Below, one piece after another: positions 23,576 through 36,800 of a stretch of 64,000 nt of DNA. Both the position numbers and the translations under genes were made by a program. The stretch's first letter is position 1, and every line of letters begins with the position of its first letter. The stretch is from Gorsachius magnificus (lineage: Eukaryota; Chordata; Aves; Pelecaniformes; Ardeidae): NCBI GenBank assembly GCA_034008185.1, contig CM067086.1:39512507-39576506 (forward strand), written 5' to 3'. The notes beneath the pieces were generated by a model. The model ran no database searches. It had not been told where the DNA came from and worked only from the letters and a program-made list of their open reading frames with translations.

Positions 23576-26500
23576 TTCATTGCTTAGTTTAAATTTCAGT
23601 TATCTTCATGATACCAACCCATATTATGAGTATCACTGGAATATTTCAGGTGGATATAAACTAATAGTGAAAGGTAGCATCTTTCCAAATGCAAGCATAG
23701 AGAAGAAGCACTAAAACCCAGAGCATGGCTCTTCTACCTTTGCTGATGCACAGGCAGCAAAAGTCAGTTGGAGTACATAACAAACAGTTGGAAATACAAT
23801 AAACTGCCTGAGATTTGGCACGGCATGGAAGTTGCCCTTACTTCAACTGCTATATTGCAAAAAGGGACACAACACTGCACTTGTTTCAGATACCCTCAAA
23901 TTTTTTGTCCCAAGACGTTATTTTACAAAATACTCTTAGAGAGCTTATTGCATTAATCTTTATTTTCAAGTATATGCATTATGAATTAACTCATGTATTA
24001 CTGCATGTGACAAAAATCCAGGTTTAATCTTTAGTGAAGGCATCAGAAAAAAAATAAAAACCCCACAAAAATAAACATACCCCATAATTAAAAAAACCTA
24101 ACCCACAAATCTGATCCTTATGTTTCATAAACTTGTCTGGGATTTTTCACTTGCTTGTTTTTTTTCTTCTTCAAGTGTCTCAACAATTATATCAAGACAG
24201 CAAAGCTTTATTTTAAAGTCAAAGCTTGGAAGAAAAGCAAGGTCTATCATGAAAAAAATATAGTAAACTTCCGAAAGAGAATGACAATTTAGCCACATGT
24301 TCTAGGCAGTAATTAATAACAATTTCCTGTAAGCTTTCAACACGTGAGGGGCTAGCTTACTGCCTGTACATTGTCCTATAATAAACTGACTCAAAATTTT
24401 GTCATTTGTTTCCTCATAAAATTTTCCATTTCTCATCCGCCACCAAGGACAGCCCAAAATTTGATAAACTGTTTTGCCAGATTTTGTACACAAAATCCCA
24501 TCTTCACTGACATAGGTTTATATCGACTTATTTTCACCTCCTGTACAGCTATGCAGATTCTGCTATAAATGTAAATGTATCTTCTGACAGTTTTACACTT
24601 TGGCAGATTGCAAATGCTGTCAGATTAGAGTTGGTGTCTTTAATAAAGTAAATAAGTTACAGGGAATCACTACAGGGAAGGGCAGTGGGGATGAATGCCC
24701 ACATTAGTACTCGATGCTGAAGCTCTCAGCAGCTGAACATTCATGCCTAAAGGCTAGGTGTTGCTGCTTATCATATTAAAACTCTGGTTTACATAAAGCA
24801 GTGGCATATTTGAATTTTGCTTTTATCACTTTTTTAATCCCCGTACAAAGGCTCCAGTAGTTTCCCGTCAGGTATATAAAACAGAGGAGAAAAAAAACCC
24901 AGCCCACGGTATAAAAACATGCATGCACGCAAGGGCAGGAAGTGGTACTAGGTTCATGAGCAAGCTATTCTGGGGGTTGTTCTTCTTTCTTTTAATACCA
25001 AAATCATTGTTAGCCCATAGCTGAAGCTCTGAGAATACTCTTGCAAACTGGCAAATGTTGTATTGCTTCAGATTGTCATTAAGATTATGACAGAAATATT
25101 TATAGCAACAGGCAGGAAACAATGCAACCTCCTGTGACAGCACCAAGTATTAACTCTTCAATGGATTAAAGGCAATAAAAATATGAAGAGAAGAAATACA
25201 TATATGTGTGTGTGTATATAAAACCACTAAACATCTTTGGTGACAGTTACCTATTTAATTTCAGGCAAAATTGTATGTAACAACTTCAAGCTGGTACTTA
25301 GGTGGGTGCTATGAACATGTTCCATGCACTTACAAATGATACACGCTAACATTTATCTTCTGCAAATGCTGAGGAAATCCCCTAAAACCCACTGGGAGTA
25401 AGCAAATGTCCAGACTTAAGATATGGACAGAGAGATGAATGCACTCAGAAATCAGTTTCCTATACTTTCTAATTCCAGAAATAGTCACACCAGCACACAG
25501 CAGTGCCTGAGAAGTGATCTATATATAAACAGCTTTGGACCAGCAATTATCCAAGGCGGCCACATGAGGAAAAAAGAGAGTTGTAAGTATGTGGAGTATG
25601 GAAGGAAAGGGGGACAAGTCAGTATTTCCAAATGGTTTGCCTTCATGCCTCTTATCCCCCTCTACTTCTGTATCCCCCCCCCAACACCTAATATGGCTTG
25701 TTTCCCAGACAAAAATAACACATTTTCAGAGCTTTGCTTGTTTGTAGTTCATGTATTTGTACACTAGCTTAACACTTACCATCTTATTCTCATTTTACAC
25801 AACTCTTCATTTCTGCTTCTACTTCTCACATTTCTTTCAAACAGTTGCCCTCCCTGACCCAGTTCCTACCATTTTACCTCACTTAGTGTCTCTTGAGATC
25901 AATTTTCTTCTGTTCACCACCAAAAGAAACCTACTCCCCATCACTACGCTCTTTAGCCCTCACCACTTCACCAAAGAGAGCTGCAGTACCACAACTTCCA
26001 CAGCCAACATAGCTCCCTGCATTTCCCCGTTGCAGTACTGACCATTAGAAGGAAGCCTTGCTGATAGTTAGATCAAAGACGCTTCAAGCCAGCCACACAA
26101 ATTCTTCTCATAGGAGAATCCTGCAGTAATCAACACAAGAAAAGCATCTATGGAAATACTGTGGAATGACAAGAACATTATTCTACTGCTTATGTTTTCT
26201 TCTTATCCAGCAACAGCCAAGGCATGAGTTAGAAGGGAGATCATCTATTAGTCTAGCCAAGGAGCACAGTGGGAGCCACAAAACTCATTGTAACATAACA
26301 TAATTTCCAGTGGTGCTCTTTTTACACAGTTCCCCAAACAACAACATACTCCACTGAAACACAACAGGCCAGCCTACCTTAACATACGCCTCCGTATTAA
26401 CTGAAGGCCTTTTCTGTATCACAAACATCTGGCTACTGCTGTTCTCAAAAGCAAGGAACTATAATCTGTTGATTTTTAATCAGGAAAAATCCATTTTAGT

Positions 26501-29500
26501 TTAAAAATACATGGTTACATGTTCTCAGAAAAATCAGGTGGAAATTATATGAAATTAGAGAGAAGTCTATGTTTGGTCCAGACACTAGTCTTGAAGTTGT
26601 ACACCTAAGGAAAACCAGATGTGACCTGTATGAAAACAAGAACACATTAATCTTAATGCCAGTGATCAGGCAGAGATACAATTACCATCAATATGAATTC
26701 ACTCCAAGCAAACGACCGGACAGGAGGGAAGAACGGGGTGAAGTCACTTTGACAGCAGACATTGTCACCCCTCTAGCCAAATGAGTTTTTCAATGAAGCT
26801 AGAAAGAAATCAGTTTTCACTCTATCCAGCTTTATGAATTCTCAAATATTCTCTCTCTCTGCAGCAGAATAAACCTCAAATCTTACAGAGCTTCACAAAA
26901 AGAAAAATACATTTCACACCAAAACAACCAACTGCTACTCATCAGCACACTTTCAGGGGTTTGAGAGCCCATGTTTTAGCCCTAGTGCTCCCCAGTCGAA
27001 ATAAATTTCAATTTGTTACTATATTCCCACAGTTTTTCTACAGCGCAATTCCTCCTTGTTGAGCACCATTAATTCCTAGCTTTCTGTTTTCACTTTAAAA
27101 AAAAAAAAACCACAAAAAAAACCTACTACCAAAAAAATCCACAACCCACAACACAACTCTGTCTAAATCAGTGTAAAAATATCCTTAAAAACAGATATTA
27201 GAGTGAAAAACCATCTGTCAATTATGGCACAATAACAGTTTGTATTGATAACTGCAAATAACAGTTCTGCTTTTGGGTCATTTTTCACACATTTTGATGG
27301 CTTCTATCACACACACTGGCAGGCTCGGAAGTTGAAAGGTATGACAGCGAAGCCTCATGAAATCAGAGCCATCTTTCATTCCGCAGTTTTAGGCCTACGA
27401 GAAACAATGGTGAGTGCTGATCTCCTCCAGTAAGCTCATCTATTAATCAGGAAAGTGCAAGGAATTTTACTGAAGTCCTGCTAGTGTCAAAATCATTTTT
27501 AGGTACAAGAATTTTAAGCTGTTGTGAATATCGTAGGAGAGGTCTGGGGTTTTGGTCTCATTAGTAACTTCGTTTGCAATCTAATTTCCTTAAGAGCTAA
27601 TAAAGAAAGCTGAACTATACTGTCAGCCATTTGCTAGCAAAAGGGTTGGCAAAACAGTCCTGGAATTGAAACATAAACACTAATTTTAATTATTTTAACT
27701 TCAATATTAAATACACGTATAAGCAAAAATGGTCATGGAATAGTTACCAGATTTCAGATTGTAAGTTCACTATTCATTCGGTACTAATATTGAGAACCTT
27801 ATTTAAATAAAAAGTCAAACCCAATGTTGGTGAGAAGTCTTTCACGTTTCAAAACAGTGACTCTAGCCGATAGCTAGATTTTCTTAAAGGAAAAAGGCTA
27901 TTCAATTCACATAGAATATCTCTCTTTGCAGTGTAAAATCTGAAATACGTATCTACTATAAAAGGTAAGAAGCCAGAAAACTCTGAACTGGAAGCAAACC
28001 ACATCTATAAACATAAAGAAACATACCGTAAAATAAAGAAATACTCTTAGTTTTCTCCACCCACAACTGAGAGCAGTTTAGTGTCATAATCCATATTTAT
28101 GCAAAATGTCCATACTTGTAATCAGTAACTGTGAGCCAGTGCTGAAAACCAACCCAGTGAATCCAATTCTTTGTACATTTGAAGGCTGATAATTCCTTGA
28201 CTCTACATCTACCAGCATCTAGCTCACGGATTATACTCACAGTCACTTTTCTCCCATCAGCACAGGAAGCGATCTAGTTTTCTGGATGAAAGATTTGAAT
28301 AAATAATGCAAAGTTGTCTAACACAAAGTATTCATTACACTTGAGATAAAGAGCTCAGTCAGCAGCAGATAAAATTTAGTAACTTCAACAACATAGTGTT
28401 TATTAACACTGTCTTTTTACCCCCATAAGCTTAAGAATGTGATCTGGTACCATTTATCGACAGTCATCCGTCCAACAAATACCAGCCATGTAGTTTGCAC
28501 CTTAATAGGAAAATATGATAATCTATAACAGGATTCCCTCTGTAATTTCCAATTTCATTGTAACAATGAATTTTAAAAACAACTAATGCTCCTCCTTTAG
28601 AAACTGCTGTAATGTTGATAATCCTTCAATAAACAAATAGGAGTGCAAATAAGATCAATACAGTAAAAAAAAAAATTACAAAAATCTTACAAAACCTTGC
28701 CCTCAGTAGGCAAAACCGAGGAAAAATTTAGCCATGACAACAGGATTCAGTAAACTGTCTAGTTTGCATTATTAGTTATATAGCTAGTATTTATACAGAA
28801 AGTCTACGAAAATTGAACATCTGCACTAGTAACTACGCAGCAATGCCAGGTTTTTCCTTTTTCTTCAAAAGCCCATTCTCACCTGAGAACATTAAGCACA
28901 TTTTTCTCCATTACCATTTTTGTTACACAATTAGTATTGAACGGTGCAATACCAAATGTCTGCCTGTTCTCCACGAGCAAACTTCCCGGCGTACACTGCA
29001 AGCAGCAATCAGAACACGCACAGTTGGAAGTCAGCGCTCAGGGCACTTCAGTAGTTTAATCAATCCATGTGCATTTTAAGTGAGTTATCTACAACAAGAA
29101 TGGTGGTATATTCCCAGCAGTGGTTACAGTGTTATTCTAAGCAAACAATAGAGAGCAAAAAATGTTTTCATATTAGGGAAATGTGAGGTATAGAAAAAAT
29201 AACATAATTTTATTATTTTTTTAAAATATTCTTAAGGTGGATATCAGTGGTCCACTGACTCTTCATTGCCTCCAATTCCTCTGTGCATTTAACTCACGGT
29301 CAGTGCTGGATATGAAGTTTTAGCTATTAGAAGCCTATAACTACTACAAGTTATTAAGATGCTTGGTTTATAGGTTGACAATACAAATCTGATATATCCA
29401 TATCATTGGTTCCAATAACTGCAGCCATGAAAATGCTGGACTGCTCAATGAACAGTGAAGCTTAGTTTTCAGGATGCTGATATCACATAATCTTAAATTG

Positions 29501-29647
29501 GAAGCCGTGTGAAAAATGTCTTGCTTACTTTTTGTTTATTTGTTTGGAGATTTTAATCATTTTTTCTAATATTTTGCAGTGTTCCAGATACACAGGTGAA
29601 AATTCTCCAAATCAATACAGGCAAAAATGTTAACAGTACTAACCACT

Positions 29648-29714
29648 TCATACTCACATATAAGTACTCCAGTACTTATATATAAGCGTACTATACTTAT
29701 GTATAAGCGTGCTT
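29648..29714. repeat. Small palindromic/tandem cluster before a CR1
   Basis: 'tataagcgt(a/g)ct' occurs twice, and AAGTACT/AGTACTT arms form a short palindrome around 'cc'. The cluster ends directly where the CR1 begins. It may be local slippage at the integration site. Confidence 0.55.
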
Positions 29715-30030
29715 CAGTACTTAAAGGGTGGCTACAAAGAGGACAGAGGTTCCCTCTTCACAAGAAGCCACGTGGAGAAGGCAAGGGGCAACCGGTACAA
29801 GTTGCATGGGGAGAGGTTCCACTTCAACATAAGCGCTCTCTGCACTGAGAGCAGTCAGTCACTGGAACAACCTCCCCAGGGACATGGTAGAGTCCCCATC
29901 ACTGGAGGTTTTCAAGATGCAATTGGACAGGGTACTAGATAATCTCATCCAGGCTCCCTTTCCCACAAAAGGTTGGGCCAGATGATCTTTTGAGGTCCCT
30001 TCCAACCTGGGCTGTTCTATGATTCTTTGA
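29715..30030 (+). mobile_element. CR1 3' end, truncated
   Basis: The last ~315 bp of a CR1 on the plus strand, covering the ORF2 C-terminal coding segment and the 3' UTR. It shows the cactggaacaacctcccc, ttgggccagatgatc and cccttccaacctggg motifs and ends ttctatgattctttga. Open frames at 29627-29848 and 29709-29942 are relics of it. Its sequence differs clearly from the young copies at 48.7 and 51.9 kb, so it belongs to another subfamily. Confidence 0.92.
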
Positions 30031-32059
30031 CATAAAAATCTGGCCACCAGGAAAAAAAAAATAAAAGAATATACACAAAATGCTAACAAAGTGCTGCTAA
30101 CAACCAACCAGTAATGATTTTGAAATCGTATGAATAGTTAAATCAAATGAAAAAATAAAGCAATTTGTCAAGCTTTCTTTGTCACTACAGAAGGATAAAA
30201 TTTTAAAATAACAATGTTACTTGACTCTTTTGGGTTTACGTACACTGGATCTTTTCTGCCTGTAAGTCTGCTCTGTAGCTGTCCTCCACCAATTTGGAAC
30301 GTTCTGGAACCATCATGTTCTGCAGCAACCCACTCAGAGTCTACTTGTATTCAGCAAGGCTGTAATAATGCAGTAACGTATGCAGACTCTTTTGACCAGG
30401 TACGATGGAGGAGAGGTTTGCTGAGATACAATTTTTATTAAACAAAACTAAGCAGGAAAATTAAAACATTACCAAATGCTCCTGATTTTAAAAAAGTATT
30501 TTGTAACATACTCAGCTGCAGTACAGATAGCTCCTACAGTGAAAGCAAGGTCTGTATCTCTTTGGACCATTAGCAACTCAGACATAAGCCATTAAAAAGC
30601 TGGTTTGGGTCAGCTTTAACCTGTGTATAGAACTTACTAGAACTCTCTATTGATTTCTCATTAAAGTATCTGTGCAACTTACATGGTTGGAGGCAAATGC
30701 TTTTCATCAGAAAAGCCATTCAATAAACTTAAGTGTTTCTTCAACATGATATTTGAAGGCAAAAAGCACACAGCTTTGAACTTAGTTTCCTTTAAGTTAG
30801 CTAAATCAGGTAACACAACAAGACATAGATCCAACAAGTCCTGTTTGTTAATAAGAAAAACATTCTAAGGCAATTACTTGAAATTAAAATAAACATATTT
30901 TATCGTTATTTTTAAAGACTAACAATTACATATTACAAATTATTCATTAAAAAGATATTTTTGTAAGAGTTACAATTACCAAATTAAAGCAAATTAAAAA
31001 TACTGTTCCAACTGGCACAGAAGCAACCTATCTGCCAAAACTGTAAAATTTTGAGTATCTAAACAAACAGAAAGAAGTTCTACTTAAAATTTAACTACGT
31101 TCATTATTGTCCAAAATTTGCTAATCAGTCCTTCGTGATAACAACTTGTACTGCCCTCCTAGCGAAATAAACAAACAAAAAAGGCCTCTGATTTAGATAC
31201 TCTTTGCTGTTGACAGAATTCACATAAAGCTTTTATTTATAGACACACACATATGTATATAAAATATTAATGAAGTAGCAGTGGTACATGCAGACATTGC
31301 CTACTTTGTCTCTTTCACTTGTAAATACATTTTAAATGAGCTAATTGAGACAACACATTTGCAACTGCTGTTGCTTTTTCTCCAGCTTTTATTCACAATT
31401 CAAATCTTAAAATAGCTAATCTACAGCATTCTGGGGATAATCTATGGATACTGTACTTAAAGTGCATTGTCTGAGCATCTGGAAAGCTAAAAATCTACTA
31501 AATAGCCAATCCCCTAAACATATGATTAGAGAATAAAAATCTCTCTCAGATCTGTTCATAGAAATGGCTTGAAGCAGTGTATATCGCAAACTGTACTTAT
31601 TTCTGCTGAATATGTTGTTTAAAAAGTATTGATTTTACTTAGTCTTAATTGAGATATGGTCTGGAAAAGGACATTCACCTCATCAAATTAACTTACTGGA
31701 AGTTTAAATTATTCCTGTTAAGAAACTATTCAGGAAATGTGATTTTTAAATATTAATTTAGCTCCAAGAGATCGTATTATATCAGTCTGTCTTGGTAATG
31801 TCTTGGTAACGCTATTTGAGGGGCACAAAAATATTAATTTCCAGACATTAGCCTACAGGCAAGGTTCAACTAGTATTAAGAACTGTTATTATTGTAATAA
31901 CAACACCACATTATGGGTAGATTGTTTTAAGGTTGTTGGGCTTTAAGAAAAAAAAAAGTATAATTTAATGTTTTATTCATTTTAAGCAACACTGTTACTG
32001 AAATTATTATGAAGAATTGGGTTAACACCGAAATACAGCCGAAGAGAAAAATCTCTTCA

Positions 32060-32260
32060 CAGAGCTCATAATGACAAGATGACATGCATTTTATTTAAAT
32101 TTTGCTCACTGGGACAGCCTCATGAGATGCATATCTCATTTAAATGAGGACATTTGGATGACAATTGTAAAATTTGACTATGAAATGTAATGACTAAGGT
32201 CTAAACTGCATGAACTTGCAGACATAATTATTCAGCATGTACCATACAGTATGAGAAAAT
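32060..32260. promoter_or_regulatory. Possible regulatory patch, palindrome-rich
   Basis: The 14-bp perfect palindrome CTCATTTAAATGAG (32135-32148) overlaps a second inverted repeat (ATGAGAT at 32122-32128, ATCTCAT at 32133-32139). TAAT and AATTA cores follow downstream. Such sites suit homeodomain or POU factors, but chance palindromes occur in AT-rich DNA. Function is inferred. Confidence 0.25.
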
Positions 32261-33820
32261 GAAGTGAGAAGACATATTAATCAAGTTTTAATACAACGAT
32301 AGTGTTGTACAAATGTCACCCAGCAAGCGCTATAAATAATATTCTGGAAGGAGTACAAACTGAACTGCTCTATGATCTGATATTTATTGAAAATTTTCTC
32401 AATATATTTAAAAGAGTTGTGAGTCATTTGATACGACTCAGCCCCACCACCGCCACCAGCCCAGGAAGGTGACTACTTTAGAGGTCATACAGGCCATTAG
32501 TGCAAATCCTAACCTAGGCACTCTAAATGGCATTGGTCTTAAATTTACTTTGAAGTCCTTATCCATTTTATCATAACTGAAGGTAAAGAGGCTACCTATA
32601 GTTAATATGTATACAAACACATTTTTAAAGAACGTATACAAGAAGATTGGAAGACCTGCTGACTAACTTGCTGATTGAATGTTTGCTTGACTGTTTATAT
32701 AAACCAGGGTTAAAAGGCAGAGGGATCGACCAACCCAAACCAGAAATCTCTTAATTTACGGGTTAAGCTCAACTTCGGTAGCAGCTGGTTGTATTCCCTA
32801 CGGAGATGAGGCCCCTGAGACAAACATGATTTTCAGGTTGACCTGTAATCTAATTTTATGAACCAATGCTGCAGTTTACCTGATTTCTTTTTAAACATAC
32901 AAATATCCTCATGATTAAGGTATCTGCTAAGAAGCTGTGAAATTAGCATATTTAGTTTCCATTGAAAACATTAATATGCAAATTGATGAATATCAAGCGA
33001 GAAAAATAATGGAGTTCACCTTTGTGTAATCAAACATTCTGGGAAAGACAATTCTTTTTCTCCTCAAAAATGGAAAAAAGGAAAAGGTAACATAAGAACA
33101 AGGCTACCACCAGTCTGCCAATTTAAGTAAAGAAGAAAATTAAATAGACTTACTACTGAGTACCTTCAGCTATGTGTTATTTGCAAATTATACCAAATGT
33201 GCAAAACCTGAGTTCTGTAAAACACCTTTAATCTTCATGGTAAAATCTGAGAAAGCAGTTCAGATTTTGACTAACAGATTTACAATGCAGTATATTTACA
33301 AGGCAACCTATCAGTAAACAGTATACTCAATTGCTCCTAGTCCAAATCTAGCAGGCCAAGCAATGATGGCTCATACCCCGAACATCTCAAATTATTCCTT
33401 CCAGAAAACTAGAAAAGACAAGACAAGGTATCCACAACACACCACCGCATAGAATACTAGCAAAACGTAAGCAGGATTTGGGAAGTCCCCACAGCATAAA
33501 AAACCAAACAGTGAAACATCTTGGAAAATCTTTTCATAGAGAGGAAAGTCTGCACTGCACAAGTAAAATTAATATTAAAAAACAAAGTCCATTGTCTGAA
33601 AAATAAAACTGAAATTGATAAAAAGGCTTTGAATATAGATACATATCTCCTTCTTGAGTTTTGGCATTAACAGTAGCTCAGGCAAAAATCCCTGTCTTTT
33701 ACTTCCATTTTTCCACAGAAACTCAGTTGACTATTGAGGTTCTCTTCAAGGTTTGGTGTGCCCATTAATGTACCTCCCCAAAAGAGACCCGCTATTCCTA
33801 TACCTTCATTGTTCTAAGAT

Positions 33821-33855
33821 GATCCATGTGGACCAGGAGATCCATGTGGACCAGA
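33821..33855. repeat. 18-bp tandem pair
   Basis: gatccatgtggaccag occurs at 33821-33836 and 33839-33854, separated by two bases. The two copies are identical, so the duplication is recent or conserved. Confidence 0.85.
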
Positions 33856-36800
33856 CATAAAAATGACCTTGCATATTTATTTCATGTATTTAAGCTTAAG
33901 GAAGTCAATAGAGAAGTTATTGTATTGACATAGTAATTCCTTTGCTTAAATTCATTAAGAGACTAGGACTGCAGGACTCTAATGAACTTGGTCCCTTATC
34001 CTTTTCCTATTTCTCCCCAGAATTTACACCACAATGTGGCTTGCTGTATACAAATGTAAAGTCGTCACACACTCGAACTGCAGTTATAGGCAATCCTGTC
34101 TGTCTTTCTCTCTGTATGTATATACATTTGTATAATGTTCTATCATTGTGCTTTTACACTTCAGGCATCTAGAAAGAGTGATGACAGGTATTCAGCAATA
34201 CCTGAAATGGATACTCAGATTTACCCATACCTTGTGTAGGTACAATATAATAGGTGCGTACATGAGAAAAACAGTATTCCAAAACTATTTTCCAAGGTGA
34301 ATACTGCCCAGGAGGTGTAAAAAAATACTGATGAATCATTGCTTCCAAAAGAAAAAAGATCGCATTTCCAAGAAGAGAAAAATTGCTGGGAATTTCATCA
34401 ATATTTAAGTAATGAAACTAAAGAACATCCAAACTCCTCACTACCTACGGCATCTTCCATCGTTCATAGGGTATGAACTAAAAATACTGTTTTGCCTGAC
34501 AAGCTAATACTCACCTTTCAAACTTGTGTCACTTTTTAGGGCTGGAGGGGGACAAGAAAGAGATAAAATGAAAGCAAACACTGTCGTTCGTACACGTTGC
34601 TTAGCAATACACCATATGAAACTAGCAGAAACAGTGACATTGGCCCCTGGCTGAATTTACATGAACACTAAACATGCGTCACTGAAAGAGGTGTGAATGC
34701 AAAGTGTCAGGTATATAACCTATAACGACAATAGAGACACAGTAGAACAGATACGTGTTAGCATTCTAAAATCTAAACAGAAATGTCACTTCCTTATAGT
34801 ATAGAAATGTTTAAAGCAGCAGTCTTTCCCGTTTATGATTTGGGAACCGATATGAAATAAATTCAAAACCATTTTCTTTTCCTGATAAGCACCATAATAA
34901 AATAAATTAATTGTATTCCTATAACAACGGTTAAATACTTTAAAACATGTTTCCCACAAACAAGCTCTGCCCTCATAGCACTACTTTTTTTCTACATACT
35001 TTATTAATCACCTATTTTCATTCTGAATAGAAATAAAGTTTTAAAATAGTTATATACTACTGCTCTTACTGGTAACACTTCTGTAAGCATTGCCCATTGA
35101 TCTCAAAGCACACAACTGTAGAAAGAGTGAAATATACTTGTCCTTTCTAAAGGCGAAAAAAATAAAGGCACAGAGCAATGTTGTGACTAAATCACTTACA
35201 TCAAAGTGTCAAAGAGTAAAAGTTTCACAATAGAGACAAAATATGGGAAGTAATAGCAAATTAACGTCAGCACTTTCATACCACATTTCACACCACAGTC
35301 CATATATAAGGTCAGTCTTATCTACAGCAATATGTCAAAACATAGAGATCAAAGACTTAGGGGAGAATGGCTTATGTTTTAAAATTTTTACAGGTTTTAG
35401 ACACACTTTTAAACACATTATCCACACACATGTAGGACAAGTGTGTGTATATTCCCTTCTGCATTAAAATGAAATCTTCTTTAGAAAACAGTTGAGAAAG
35501 TTTCCCAAGCAGTTTCCTAAAACATAGTATATACAATAAATCTTTTTTTCCAAAGCAGAGAAAAAAAAATAATCAGGAGCCAAAGCATTTTTTAAACATT
35601 CAATGTAAAATGCTATATATTTTTATCCCAATAATCAGCAACAGCCAAAAGAGATAACTCAGGATATATTAACTTCACATTATAATGCCTTATTGCTACA
35701 CAGCTAAACTTCTTCTAAGAACAATTTCATTTCAAGCAGTGATTCAAAAGTTGAAAGGTAATCATACAACACTACTTCTACATTAAAGTAAGAATGTAAT
35801 CTACTCAGTGAAAAAACAAATACCACTCTCTATCTGTAGATAAAGCCACTAATATTTTTTTTTTAAAAGCAAGGCTTGCATAGGGGTTTGTGTTTCATGA
35901 TAATGAAAATTCATATGGTCTATTTCTATTTCCACTTACTGGTTTTCACATACATAGCAATTAGTTAAACAGCTGAAAACCAAAAAAACCTGCCAGATTG
36001 TCTTTTTCAGCTGTGGATTCATATTTGTAAAGCACATGTCACTGAGTATTCAGCTTGATAAGACAGATGCAATCATTATCGGTAGTCTTTTTGGGGAGTG
36101 GGGACAAAGAAATGCATAAAATTCCTCTTCCGAAAAGCTTGCCCAGCGCCATTTTAAGTGAAGTAAAGTGACAGTCACCCTACCACCTTGTGAGCAGACA
36201 ACATCCTCACTGGCCTTCAAAAGGCAAATCCCCACCTCACTGCAGAGTGGACATTGCCTTTATTTCCTCATACAAAACAGCTGCACTTCTCCACGTCACT
36301 CTCTTCTTCCCATGGCTGATCAACTGAGTTGGAAAAATGATACAAACTTGAAATACAGCAGGATATAAAAAATACTGCAAATTGTTGTTGCATCCTGAAA
36401 CTTTTCTTCCTGAACAATTTAATCTCTATTCTTTACATATACTAATAAACATAATTTTAAAGCAAGAATGTTTGCTAGTGTTTCTATTCAGATTTGCCTA
36501 TTTCTTCCTCCTCTTCTGAATTAGGATGGCTCAAGAGACACATAATGAAACTCCAAAATTTAGAGAAACATTTCATTTTCTATTAATCAGCCAAGGGAAA
36601 TACAAAGTGAAAGTAAGAAGGTATCACTGAGTTCAATATATTAAAATAATGTCAGAAAAAAACTCATTACACATAGTGAATTGGAAACTGTTGTCTTCCT
36701 GTATGACAGATACTCCCAGCTAGCCAAAAATGTAAGGAAGATTTTCATACTATGTTCAGAAGCAACAATTACAGTAAATATACAGGAGACTTTTATACAT

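Larger units (their letters stand above)
21179..29714. other. AT-rich non-coding DNA, nothing recognised
   Basis: No exon or interspersed repeat is recognised in 8.5 kb. Contents are a C19-A11 tract at 22343, the second 47-bp repeat copy at 23529, A/C-rich G-poor stretches near 24040-24105 and 27092-27155, and a short TG/TA repeat at 25200-25220. Open frames such as 25423-25767 (114 codons) and 25751-26041 (96 codons) match no family I know. Confidence 0.45.

Noticed and set aside
29627..29942. Overlapping 73- and 77-codon plus-strand frames
   Set aside because: They lie largely in the CR1 3' end and are relics of its coding region and UTR.
33821..33855. Collagen-like peptide DPCGPGDPCGP from the tandem pair
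   Set aside because: Only two units, glycine spacing is not every third residue, and the frame is short with stops nearby.
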